Below the pieces are notes generated by a model. The model was not told where the DNA came from. It saw nothing but the letters and a program-made list of their open reading frames with translations, and ran no database searches. Of a stretch of DNA of 7,059 nucleotides, positions 1 to 6,534 are shown piece by piece. Every line of letters begins with the position of its first letter. Position 1 is the stretch's first letter. Location of the stretch: positions 1 through 7,059 of the forward strand of contig CAIXRL010000823.1 in the NCBI GenBank assembly GCA_903921835.1. The letters run 5' to 3'. The DNA is from Candidatus Eiseniibacteriota bacterium. GTDB lineage: Bacteria > Eisenbacteria > RBG-16-71-46. A program made the position numbers and the translations under genes.

Positions 1-670
1 CATCGTGCGGCGCGCTGGCCCACGCGGTCGCGGGGTCGCCGTCCACCGCGCGCGGCGCGGCGCCGGAGTTGCTGCTCGCGGTCGCGACCGGCGCACGGCG
101 CGTCGTGTCGGGCACCGGCATGGGCACCAGCCGGAGATCCTCGATCCACACGCTGCCCCTGCCGCCCCTGCCCGCGGTCACGGCGAACTCGATCGCCGCG
201 ACGTGCCGCGGCTCGCCCCCGCCCTGCGGGCCCCACGCGAACGAGATGTGGCGCTTCTTGAGCGTCATGGCGCGCGCGACCGGCGTGAACTCGACGTCGC
301 GCTGGTTGACCCACCAGACGTTGTCGCCGCTGGCGTCGATCAGCTTGAACTCGAGGTTGTTGACCGGACACTCACCGCGCACGCGGAACGTGAACTCGTA
401 GTTGGCGGGCAGGTCCAGCGACACGGCGCGGTGCGCGACCGCATAGCCCCCGCCGCCGTGAAAGTCGAAGTCGAGCCGCAGCGCGCCGCCGGAGACGGCC
501 GGCTCGGAGCCGAGCGCGAGCGACACGCCGTCGGCGGGCGTGGCCTTCCACGCGGACAGCTCGGCGCCGGTGCCGATCGTGACGGGCAACGCCGGCGCGT
601 TGGCGCGGGCGGCGAGCGGGAGCAGCACCGCGAACGCGGCGATGACACAACAACGGCCAATCGAACGCAT
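1..670 (-). CDS. Exported discoidin-domain protein, N-terminal 223 residues (3' end outside window)
   Basis: This is the last operon gene visible; it starts with ATG at 670, 5 nt after the MalG-like stop, and remains open at the window edge. Residues 1-25 look like a signal peptide (basic MRSIGR, hydrophobic stretch, cleavage likely after ARANA), so the protein is probably periplasmic or secreted. Residues about 30-183 read as a beta-sandwich module with alternating hydrophobic strands (LRLDFDF at 65-71, YEFTFRVRG at 91-99, NNLEFKLIDASGDNVWW at 104-120, SVWIEDLRLVP at 173-183), resembling galactose-binding-like or CBM modules. From about residue 193 the pattern PVATASSNSGAAPRAVDGD, then TAW, is the usual opening of an F5/8 type C (discoidin, CBM32-like) domain, which often binds sugars. 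Any catalytic domain would lie beyond the window, so enzyme function is unknown. An upstream AAAGG/GAGG stretch gives only a modest ribosome binding site. Its place in the operon suggests polysaccharide binding or hydrolysis. Confidence 0.85.
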   Translation of the reverse strand, partial: MRSIGRCCVIAAFAVLLPLAARANAPALPVTIGTGAELSAWKATPADGVSLALGSEPAVSGGALRLDFDFHGGGGYAVAHRAVSLDLPANYEFTFRVRGECPVNNLEFKLIDASGDNVWWVNQRDVEFTPVARAMTLKKRHISFAWGPQGGGEPRHVAAIEFAVTAGRGGRGSVWIEDLRLVPMPVPDTTRRAPVATASSNSGAAPRAVDGDPATAWASAPHD

Positions 671-675
671 GAGCC

Positions 676-1497
676 TCAGCCTTTCACGCTGCCCATGAGC
701 ACGCCCTTGATGTACGAGCGCTGCATGACCAGGAACACGCCGAGCACCGGCAGCACCGTGAGCACCGAGCCCGCCATCATGAGCTCGGTGTCCTGCACGT
801 GTTCGCCCACGAGGTTCGCGAGGGCGACCGGCAGGGTGTACTGGCTGCTGTCGCTCAACACGATGAGCGGCCACATGAAGTCGTTCCAGGCCGACAGGAA
901 GCTGAACGTGGCCATGGTGACCAGGATGGGCTTGAGCACCGGCAGCACGATCGTCCAGTAAATGCGCCACTCGCTGGCGCCGTCGATGCGGGCCGCGTCG
1001 AGCAGGTCGTCCGGGATGGACAGCGCGAACTGGCGGATCATGAAGATGCCGAACACCGTCGCCAGGCCGGTGATCATCACACCCCACGGCGTGTTCACGA
1101 GCCCAAGGCTCTTCACGATCAGGAACAGCGGCATCATGCCCACCTGGCCGGGGATGACCATGGCCGCCACCAGCACCTTGAACGTGGCGTCGCGCCCCTT
1201 GAAGCGCAGCTTGGCGAACGCGTAGCCGGCCATGGAGTTCACCACCAGCGAGAACAGCGTCACGCCCACGGTGATGAGCAGCGAGTTGGCGAAGTTCCGC
1301 GCCAGGTTCAGCCGGGTGAACAGGTCGACGTAGTGTTCCAGCGTGGGCGCGCTGGGCAGCAGCGGCGGCGGGAACGAGCTGGCCTGGCCTGTGGGCATGA
1401 ACGAGGCGGACACCATCCAGAGCAGCGGCGTCAGCGTGACCAGCGCGCCCAGGATCAGCAGCGCGTGCACGAGCAGGGACGGGAGCGCGCGCTTCAC
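676..1497 (-). CDS. Carbohydrate ABC transporter inner-membrane permease, MalG-like (CUT1)
   Basis: This 273-residue protein is one of two membrane subunits of a sugar importer. It has about six hydrophobic segments: near residues 8-30, 70-95, 106-130, 137-158, 188-212 and 240-258. The EAA loop that docks on the transport ATPase is clear at about 167-190: DAARIDGASEWRIYW followed by LPVLKP, with the conserved glycine. The motif SAWNDFMWPLIVL after the loop is characteristic of MalG-type subunits, and the length is normal for the family. The start is GTG at 1497, which forms a GTGA overlap with the MalF-like stop; a GGGGG run about 6 nt upstream may serve as the ribosome binding site, and translational coupling is likely. 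Substrate cannot be read from the permease; it is inferred from the adjacent GH144-like hydrolase to be a glucan oligosaccharide. No ATPase gene is seen in the window. Confidence 0.95.
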   Translation of the reverse strand: MKRALPSLLVHALLILGALVTLTPLLWMVSASFMPTGQASSFPPPLLPSAPTLEHYVDLFTRLNLARNFANSLLITVGVTLFSLVVNSMAGYAFAKLRFKGRDATFKVLVAAMVIPGQVGMMPLFLIVKSLGLVNTPWGVMITGLATVFGIFMIRQFALSIPDDLLDAARIDGASEWRIYWTIVLPVLKPILVTMATFSFLSAWNDFMWPLIVLSDSSQYTLPVALANLVGEHVQDTELMMAGSVLTVLPVLGVFLVMQRSYIKGVLMGSVKG

Positions 1498-2393
1498 GAC
1501 TGCCCCCGATCACCCTGCAGCTTCATCTGGATCACCGTCACGGTCATCATGATCGCGAACAGGATGAACGCGATCGCCGTCGCGTAGCCCATGCGCCACC
1601 AGCGGAAGCCCTGCTCGTACATGAGCATGACCACGCTCACCGTGGAGCGCAGCGGTCCGCCCTGCGTCATCACGTACGGCTCCGCGAAGATCTGGAACTG
1701 CCCGATCATGGTCATGATGCCCACGAACAGGAACGTCGGCCCCAGCGAGGGCAGCGTGACGTGGACGAACTGGGCGCGCCAGCCGGCGCCGTCGAGCTGC
1801 GCGGCCTCGTACAGGTCCTCGGGGATCGACTGCAGGCCGGCGATGAAGATGAGCATGTTGTAGCCGAAGTTCTTCCACACCGCGAGCAGCACGATGGCCG
1901 GCATGGACCAGTGCGGGTCGCCCAGCCAGTCGATGGGGGCGACGTGGAAGAAGCCGAGCGCGTTGTTCACGAGCCCGTAGTGCGGGTGCAGCAGGTAGCG
2001 GAACACGATCGCCACCGCCACCATGGTGGTGACGACGGGCGTGAAGAACACCGTGCGGAAGAAGCCCTTCATGCGCGCCACTTTGGCGTTCACCAGCAGC
2101 GCCGCGGCGAGCGACGTGGCCACGGACAGCGGCCCGCCCACCACGACGAAGTACAGCGTGTTGCGCAGCGCGCGCCAGAACTCGCCGTCGGCGAGAACGT
2201 GGCGGTAGTTGTCCATCCCCATGAAGCGGATCGTGTCGGGCCGGCCGATGGAATAGATGTCGAAGTCGGTGAAGCTCATCACCAGCCCGGCCAGCACCGG
2301 CACGAAGAAGAAGACGCCGATGAGCACGAGTGCGGGCGCGAGGAACGTCCACGCTGCCGACTGCTGGCGGCCCTCGGAAGTCAAGGACTTCAT
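1494..2393 (-). CDS. Carbohydrate ABC transporter inner-membrane permease, MalF-like (CUT1)
   Basis: This 299-residue protein is the partner membrane subunit of the importer. The N-terminus (WTFLAPALVLIGVFFFVPV, residues 15-33) is the typical first membrane helix of short UgpA/MsmF-type subunits, followed by a periplasmic segment containing FMGMDNYRHVL. Further hydrophobic helices lie near 77-100, 108-132, 164-186, 218-236 and 268-290. The EAA loop is at about 195-216 (YEAAQLDGAGWRAQFVHV then LPSLGP). The downstream motif FAEPYVMTQGGP with S-T-V is a hallmark of this subunit class. ATG at 2393 overlaps the stop of the binding-protein gene as ATGA and has a strong GGAGGA site 5 nt upstream. 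The open frame continues upstream to 2912, but that part is the wrong frame of the binding-protein gene, so the shorter start is right. Substrate is inferred only from context. Confidence 0.95.
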   Translation of the reverse strand: MKSLTSEGRQQSAAWTFLAPALVLIGVFFFVPVLAGLVMSFTDFDIYSIGRPDTIRFMGMDNYRHVLADGEFWRALRNTLYFVVVGGPLSVATSLAAALLVNAKVARMKGFFRTVFFTPVVTTMVAVAIVFRYLLHPHYGLVNNALGFFHVAPIDWLGDPHWSMPAIVLLAVWKNFGYNMLIFIAGLQSIPEDLYEAAQLDGAGWRAQFVHVTLPSLGPTFLFVGIMTMIGQFQIFAEPYVMTQGGPLRSTVSVVMLMYEQGFRWWRMGYATAIAFILFAIMMTVTVIQMKLQGDRGQS

Positions 2394-3697
2394 CGTGATC
2401 CTCCCCCGCCGGTCGCCCGGGACCTGTCGCGCAGCCAGCGGCGTTTCTCCAGCATGCGGTCCACGTCGGCGGACAGGACGGACATCGCCGAGTCCGGCGT
2501 GGACGCGCGGCGCACGACGCGCTCGACCTGCTCCTGGACCCGGATGGCGATCTCCTCCCACTCCGGCACCTTGGGCGTCGCGACCACGCGCGTCAGCTGC
2601 TCGCCGAACGTGCGCATGTTGGGATCGGCCGTGAGCGCCGTGTCCCGCCAGGCCTCGACGCGCCCCGGCAGGTCGCCGGTGAGCCGCCAGAACTTGAGCT
2701 GCACGTCCGGCCGCGCGAGGAACTGGACGAACGCCCACGCCTGCGCCTTGTGCGCCGACGCCCGGTAGACCACGAGGCTCGAGCCGCCGGCAAGCGAGAG
2801 TCCTGAGGCAGGCCCGGTCGGGCCCGGCATGGGCGCGGTCGCCCACGCGTCCTGGAGCGAGTCGGGCAGGCGGTTGCGCATCTCGCCGATGTTCCACGGG
2901 CCCGTGATCCACATGTTGAGGTAGCCGCGCGCGAACTCCTGGTAGACGTTCGAGATCTCGTTGCCGCTCACCGACGGCGCGAGGCCCTCGCGGGAGAGGC
3001 TCATGTAGAAGTCGAAGCCGCGGCGGAAGGCGGAGTCACGGAACGCCGCGCGCGTGCCGTCCTCCTTCAGCAGCGGGGAGCCGGCCTGGAGGCCCATGAT
3101 GACGGGCGGATTCCACTCGTTGGTGGGCAGGAAGATCGCGTACCGTTCCTTGCCCACGACGCGCTTCACCGCGCGCATGGCTTCGCGCCAACCCTCCCAC
3201 GACTGCGGCAGCGTGGAGTAGCCCGCGCGCTCGAGCACGTCCTTGCGGTAGAACACCACGCGCGTGTCCACGTACCACGGCACGCCGTAGGGTTCGCCGT
3301 CGATCACGTTGGTGTCCCAGATACCCGGGAAGAACCCGCTGCTGTCGAGCCCCGCGGACTTCGCGAGCCACGGCCGCAGCGGCTCGATCGCCTCGAGCGC
3401 GCTGAACTCCGGGATCCACGTATTGCCCAGCTGGCTCACGTCCGGCGTGGACTTGCCCACGTACGCGGTGATGAGCTTCTCGTGCGCCGCGGTCCACGGC
3501 AGCTGCTGCACGACGACGTGGATGTCCGGGTGCTCGCGCTCGAAGTCCGGGATCAGCTCCTGCACCACTTCGCCTTCGCGCCCCATGCCCCAGAAGCGGA
3601 TCGTGGTGCGCCCCGCGTGCCGGGCGCAACCCGCCGACGCCAGCGCGAACAGCGCGCAGGTCGCGAGAACCGCCGTGATACCGGCGCGCGGCGTCAT
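2390..3697 (-). CDS. ABC sugar-binding lipoprotein (family 1 extracellular solute-binding protein)
   Basis: This 435-residue protein should capture oligosaccharides and deliver them to the two permeases. The N-terminus is a lipoprotein-type signal: hydrophobic residues 7-22, then SAGC with Cys24 as the likely lipidated residue (the -3 position is Ser rather than the usual Leu). The mature part begins with TTIRFWGMG, then VVQELIPDFEREHPDIHV, the classic opening of MalE-like binding proteins. Other family marks are STPDVSQLGNTWIPEF (83-98), DGEPYGVPWYVDTRVVFYRKDVL (133-154, quoted in part), the GPWNIG motif (266-271), LSLAGGSSLVVYRAS (300-314) and AWAFVQFLARPDVQ (320-333). Aromatic residues such as W137-region and W267 are plausible sugar-stacking positions. 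ATG at 3697 overlaps the hydrolase stop as ATGA, with no strong ribosome site, so translation is probably coupled. The glycine-rich tail (TGGGGSR) arises because the ribosome site of the next gene is encoded there. Confidence 0.95.
   Translation of the reverse strand: MTPRAGITAVLATCALFALASAGCARHAGRTTIRFWGMGREGEVVQELIPDFEREHPDIHVVVQQLPWTAAHEKLITAYVGKSTPDVSQLGNTWIPEFSALEAIEPLRPWLAKSAGLDSSGFFPGIWDTNVIDGEPYGVPWYVDTRVVFYRKDVLERAGYSTLPQSWEGWREAMRAVKRVVGKERYAIFLPTNEWNPPVIMGLQAGSPLLKEDGTRAAFRDSAFRRGFDFYMSLSREGLAPSVSGNEISNVYQEFARGYLNMWITGPWNIGEMRNRLPDSLQDAWATAPMPGPTGPASGLSLAGGSSLVVYRASAHKAQAWAFVQFLARPDVQLKFWRLTGDLPGRVEAWRDTALTADPNMRTFGEQLTRVVATPKVPEWEEIAIRVQEQVERVVRRASTPDSAMSVLSADVDRMLEKRRWLRDRSRATGGGGSR
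2399..2404 (-). promoter_or_regulatory. Strong ribosome binding site of the MalF-like permease gene
   Basis: GGAGGA on the minus strand sits 5 nt before the ATG at 2393. It lies inside the last codons of the binding-protein gene and encodes part of that protein's glycine-rich tail. This is the strongest such site in the operon and fixes the permease start. Confidence 0.75.
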
Positions 3698-5187
3698 CGC
3701 GCTGCCGTCGGAACGTGGTCGAGCCAGCCGCCGCGGAAACCCGCCGCGCGCAACCCGCGGACCAGGTGCGGAGACCTCCGCATGCGCTCCCACACGAGCC
3801 CGCTGCGCCAGTTCTCGATCATGAGCACGATGAGTCCCTGGTCGATGCCGAGGTAGTCGCGGTCGCACCAGCCGAGTTTCGGGTCCACACCGTCGCGCTC
3901 GTGTCCCGCAACGCGGACGGACAGGTTGTAGGCGTCGAGAAAACCGTACCTGCCCCACAGCCGGTCGCTGTGCCGCTGCTTCATCGCCATCAGCGTCGGC
4001 AGCACGGCCGCGGGCGCGAACGCGATCGAGCCCGCCGCCGCGTTGGGCGTGAGCGTGCCGTCGTCCTGCACCTCGGTGTGCGAGGCGCCGCGCGCCCAGT
4101 AGGTCTCGAAGTGTCGCTTCACGCCGTCCACGACGAAGTTGCCGTTCGCCGGCCCGTCGCACGCCGACAGTCCCCACTCCAGCGGGCCGTAGCCGGTCCA
4201 GTGCCCCGGGTTGTCGATCGCGTACTGGCGCTGCGCCAGCGTGGCGCGCCGCGAGTTCTCGAAGTAGTCGATGCCGTGCGCGCGCATGAAGTCGTCGCGG
4301 ATGCCGCGGTAGTCCACGAAGATCTGCGACGACTGGTGACCGAACAGCGGCGCGAATCCCAGGTACTCCTGGCCGTGGAACGTGCCCCAGCGGTAGCCCT
4401 GCGTGTAGCGGCTCCACGTGGCGGGGTCGGCCGGGTGCGTGGGCGAGCCCATCGCCAGCAGCAGCATCAGCGTGGTCTCGTTGTAGTGGCCCGTGTCGTA
4501 CGGCAGGTGACCGTGCTCGGGCGTCCAGCCCAGTCCCATGAGCGGTGCGCGCGGCTGCATCCAGCGCCAGTCCACGCGGCGGTAGAGCGACTCGGCCAGC
4601 GCGCCGACCTCGCGCTCGCGCGCGGTCGGGCGGTCGAAGTACTCGCCGCAGAACAGCGCGCCGGCGACGAGCAGGCCCGTGTCGATGAACGACAGCTCCA
4701 GGTGCTCGAAGCGCGCGCCGGTCGAGGGCACGAGGAAGTGGTAGAAGAAGCCGCGGTAGCCGATGCTCGTGGCTCCCGCGGAATCCTGCGGCGCGCCGTA
4801 GAGGAAGCGCAGCGTCTTCAGCGTGCGCTCCAGCCCCTGCTCGCGCGTGATCCAGTGCCGCTCGACCCCGACCGGATACGCGGCGAGGCCGAAGCCCATG
4901 GCGGCGACGCTGGCGAACGAGCGCGTCGGCCAGCGGTCGGGCGTCAGCCCCGTCGTGGAGTCCGCGGTGTCCCAGAACCACGCGAACGTGCGGTGCTCGA
5001 GATCGTCCACGAACGCCCGCTGAGCCGGCGTCATGGCGGGTTCGCGCGCGGCGGTGGCGTGTTGGGCCGCGCGTGCAACGGTCGCGCCGGACGGCTGCGG
5101 GACGGCGAATGCGGCGAGCAGCGCGAGCGCGAGCACGAGCGCCGTCGATGCGCTCCGGTGAGGCGGGCGGGTTCCGGCGTCGGGCAT
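3694..5187 (-). CDS. Secreted glucoamylase-like glycoside hydrolase (PF10091, GH144-type)
   Basis: This 497-residue protein has an N-terminal signal peptide (hydrophobic residues 15-30, then a Pro/Ala-rich stretch to about 45) and one catalytic domain over about 53-486. Family marks, in order: FAWFWD (68-73), AMGFGLAAYPVGVER (96-110), GFFYHFL (146-152), ELSFIDTGLLVAGAL (164-178), RVDWRWM (204-210), YNETTLMLLLAMGSPTHP (235-252), PLFGHQSSQIFVDYRGI (280-296), IDYFENSRRAT (306-316), WGLSACDGP (338-346), DDGTLTPNAAAGSIAFAP (375-392), YGFLDAYN (414-421) and GIDQGLIVLMIENWRSGLVW (447-466). This matches the domain annotated 'glucoamylase' PF10091. Characterised GH144 members are endo-beta-1,2-glucanases or sophorose-releasing enzymes, and the related domain of cyclic beta-1,2-glucan synthases also acts on beta-1,2-glucan; true starch glucoamylase activity is unlikely. 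Substrate here is inference. A TTG at 5193, in frame and better spaced from GAGGA, is an alternative start adding two residues. Confidence 0.93.
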   Translation of the reverse strand: MPDAGTRPPHRSASTALVLALALLAAFAVPQPSGATVARAAQHATAAREPAMTPAQRAFVDDLEHRTFAWFWDTADSTTGLTPDRWPTRSFASVAAMGFGLAAYPVGVERHWITREQGLERTLKTLRFLYGAPQDSAGATSIGYRGFFYHFLVPSTGARFEHLELSFIDTGLLVAGALFCGEYFDRPTAREREVGALAESLYRRVDWRWMQPRAPLMGLGWTPEHGHLPYDTGHYNETTLMLLLAMGSPTHPADPATWSRYTQGYRWGTFHGQEYLGFAPLFGHQSSQIFVDYRGIRDDFMRAHGIDYFENSRRATLAQRQYAIDNPGHWTGYGPLEWGLSACDGPANGNFVVDGVKRHFETYWARGASHTEVQDDGTLTPNAAAGSIAFAPAAVLPTLMAMKQRHSDRLWGRYGFLDAYNLSVRVAGHERDGVDPKLGWCDRDYLGIDQGLIVLMIENWRSGLVWERMRRSPHLVRGLRAAGFRGGWLDHVPTAAR

Positions 5188-5221
5188 CGTCAATGGGTCC
5201 TCGGGAACGAGCGCGGTGCGC

Positions 5222-6283
5222 TCAGTCGATCGTAGCCGGGAGCAGCGCGGGGCGGCGCCAGCGCGCCGGGTCGGGCCGGGTCACGAGCTTCGCGCCGCAC
5301 GAACCGCGGATCGCGAGCGAGGTGGGCAGCACCTCGTGCTGCCGGACCGTGGAGTCCGGCGAGCGCCGGGCGGACACCAGCATCTCGATCGCGCGCTCGC
5401 CCAGCAGCGCGGTGTTCACGCGAACGGTCGAGAGCGGCGGCGAGGTGAAGCGCGCCATCGCGACGTCGTCGAATCCCGCGAGGGCCATCTCGTCCGGCAC
5501 GCGGATCCCGCACTCACCCAGCGCGCTCAGCACGCCAAGCGCCATGTGATCGTTGCCGACGAAGATCGCCGTCGGGCGCGTGGGGCGGCGGAGCAACTCG
5601 GGGACCGCCTCGAAGCCCGAGGGCTCGGTGAAGTCGCCGATCACCTCCAGCGCCGGGTCCGGAGCGATCCCGGCCTCGCGCAGCGCGGTGCGGTAACCCT
5701 GCAGCCGCTGCTCGGCGTCGAGGTTCATTTCGGGGCCCCGCACCATGGCGATGCGGCGGTGCCCGAGTCCGATGAGATGTCCCACCATCTCGTGCGCACC
5801 CTCGAAGTTCGCGATCGAGATGGTGTCGCACTCGTCCACTTCCTGCCCCGGGTTCAGCAGCACGACCGGGCAGCGGGCCGCGAAGTTGCGGATCGCCTCA
5901 GGCGCGTCCACGTCGGGGGCCATCACCACCATGCCGTCCACGCGCCCGCTCATCGAGCGCAGCGCCACGGACAGCGCTTCGCTGTCGGCGTGCGAACTCG
6001 ACACGAGCAGGTGGAAGTCATGGCGGCGGGCCGCCAGGTCCAGGCCGCGGATGACCTCGGAGAAGAACTCGCCATAGATGTCCGGGAGCAGGACGCCGAA
6101 CGCCTGCGTGCGGCTCGTGATGAGACTGCGCGCGACACCGTTCGGCCAGTAGTTCAGCCGCGACGCGGCCGCGCGCACGAGCACGACCGTCCCCTCGCTG
6201 ACGATGGAGCTGTCGTTGAAAACGCGCGACACGGTCGCGATCGAAACTCCCGCCTCGCGGGCGACATCCCGGATGGTCGCCAA
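5222..6283 (-). CDS. LacI-family transcriptional regulator
   Basis: This 353-residue, full-length regulator heads the operon. The DNA-binding domain is typical: TIRDVAREAGVSIATVSRVF (3-22) holds the helix-turn-helix, with recognition helix around 16-24. The hinge helix follows at NYWPNGVARSLITSRT (44-59), with Leu54 in the position that usually wedges into the central CG step of the operator. The periplasmic-binding-protein-like effector domain starts at FGVLLPDIYGEFF (62-74) and includes GHRRIAMVRGP (174-184), QGYRTALREAG (195-205), GNDHMALGVL (243-252) and LAGFDDVAMARF (268-279); Arg and Asp residues in the last three blocks commonly contact sugar ligands in the family. The start is TTG at 6283: GGAGAG lies 4 nt upstream, no ATG or GTG precedes the conserved TIRDVA, and the frame fits. 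It probably represses its own operon via the operator near 6372-6385, released by an imported sugar; the ligand is not readable. Confidence 0.95.
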   Translation of the reverse strand: MATIRDVAREAGVSIATVSRVFNDSSIVSEGTVVLVRAAASRLNYWPNGVARSLITSRTQAFGVLLPDIYGEFFSEVIRGLDLAARRHDFHLLVSSSHADSEALSVALRSMSGRVDGMVVMAPDVDAPEAIRNFAARCPVVLLNPGQEVDECDTISIANFEGAHEMVGHLIGLGHRRIAMVRGPEMNLDAEQRLQGYRTALREAGIAPDPALEVIGDFTEPSGFEAVPELLRRPTRPTAIFVGNDHMALGVLSALGECGIRVPDEMALAGFDDVAMARFTSPPLSTVRVNTALLGERAIEMLVSARRSPDSTVRQHEVLPTSLAIRGSCGAKLVTRPDPARWRRPALLPATID

Positions 6284-6371
6284 TGGACTCTCCGACGCGA
6301 TGGAAACGCACAGGGCCTGCGGCGCGGCAGGACCCTGCGACGACGCGCTGGGGACTCACGCACGGCGTTCC

Positions 6372-6385
6372 TGTAACCGTTTACA
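6372..6385. promoter_or_regulatory. Probable LacI-family operator (TGTAACCGTTTACA)
   Basis: The 14-bp site pairs at 6 of 7 symmetrical positions and has a central CG dinucleotide, as is usual for LacI/PurR/CcpA-type operators (compare TGTAAACGTTTACA-like sites). It lies 88 nt upstream of the regulator's own start and overlaps the -10 region, an arrangement suited to repression by blocking RNA polymerase. Binding by the neighbouring LacI protein is inferred. I did not see a second copy in the window. Confidence 0.65.
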
Positions 6386-6406
6386 ATGCATCCGGTGCCA
6401 TGTCAA
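6378..6406 (-). promoter_or_regulatory. Probable sigma70-type promoter of the LacI operon
   Basis: Reading the minus strand, a perfect TTGACA (-35) occupies 6406-6401. The -10 is less clear: TGTAAA at 6385-6380 with a 15-bp spacer matches TATAAT at 4 of 6 positions, and TAAACG at 6383-6378 with a 17-bp spacer matches at 3 of 6. Transcription would start near 6370, giving a leader of about 90 nt before the LacI TTG. Its position, orientation and overlap with an operator-like palindrome support the call. Confidence 0.55.
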
Positions 6407-6521
6407 GAACTTGTTGCAAGACGGTCGCTTCCGGGCGCGGAAATGCCGCCGGGCTGCCGCGCCTGGAATCCCCTCCTGCCGCGCCAGGTCGAGGACGCTG
6501 CGCGGGCCGGCGTCTCCATGC

Positions 6522-6527
6522 TAGCGT
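6522..6527 (+). promoter_or_regulatory. Possible -10 box of a leaderless promoter (TAGCGT)
   Basis: TAGCGT fits the TANNNT pattern and ends 7 nt before the peptidase ATG, the spacing expected if transcription begins at or next to the start codon. The 15 nt before the ATG lack any Shine-Dalgarno-like purine run. No convincing -35 hexamer is seen at 16-18 bp upstream, so the call is tentative. Confidence 0.35.
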
Positions 6528-6534
6528 GCGCGCC

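Larger units (their letters stand above)
6284..6534. other. Divergent intergenic region between the LacI operon and the peptidase gene
   Basis: This 251-bp spacer is the only sizeable non-coding stretch. From left to right it contains the LacI ribosome site (GGAGAG on the minus strand, about 6288-6293), an AT-richer patch at 6371-6420 with the promoter and operator of the minus-strand operon, a GC-rich segment of about 100 bp in which I see nothing specific, and a TAGCGT box just before the plus-strand start. No RNA gene or riboswitch-like fold was recognised. Confidence 0.8.

Noticed and set aside
2394..2912. An apparent 173-residue N-terminal extension of the MalF-like permease.
   Set aside because: It is the wrong frame of the binding-protein gene; the permease has a normal first helix and a strong ribosome site at ATG 2393.
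3698..4981. An 863-codon minus-strand open frame that continues upstream of the binding-protein gene through the hydrolase region.
   Set aside because: The upstream part is Arg/Ala/Gly-rich and matches no family, while another frame over the same DNA encodes a clear PF10091 hydrolase. The binding-protein signal peptide fixes its start at 3697.
3694..5187. Literal annotation of the hydrolase as a starch glucoamylase.
   Set aside because: The conserved blocks are those of PF10091/GH144, not of GH15 glucoamylases; characterised relatives act on beta-1,2-glucans.
3715..5235. A 506-codon plus-strand open frame antisense to the hydrolase, and other long plus-strand frames such as those at 5-961, 799-1587, 1761-2768 and 5216-6376.
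   Set aside because: They are His/Arg/Ala-rich shadows expected opposite GC-rich coding DNA, with no recognisable domain, and each lies opposite a well-supported gene.
5341..5360. A 7-bp perfect stem with 6-nt loop (GCCGGAC...GTCCGGC) that might be a terminator or attenuator.
   Set aside because: It lies inside the LacI coding region, lacks a T-run, and short GC stems are common by chance at this base composition.
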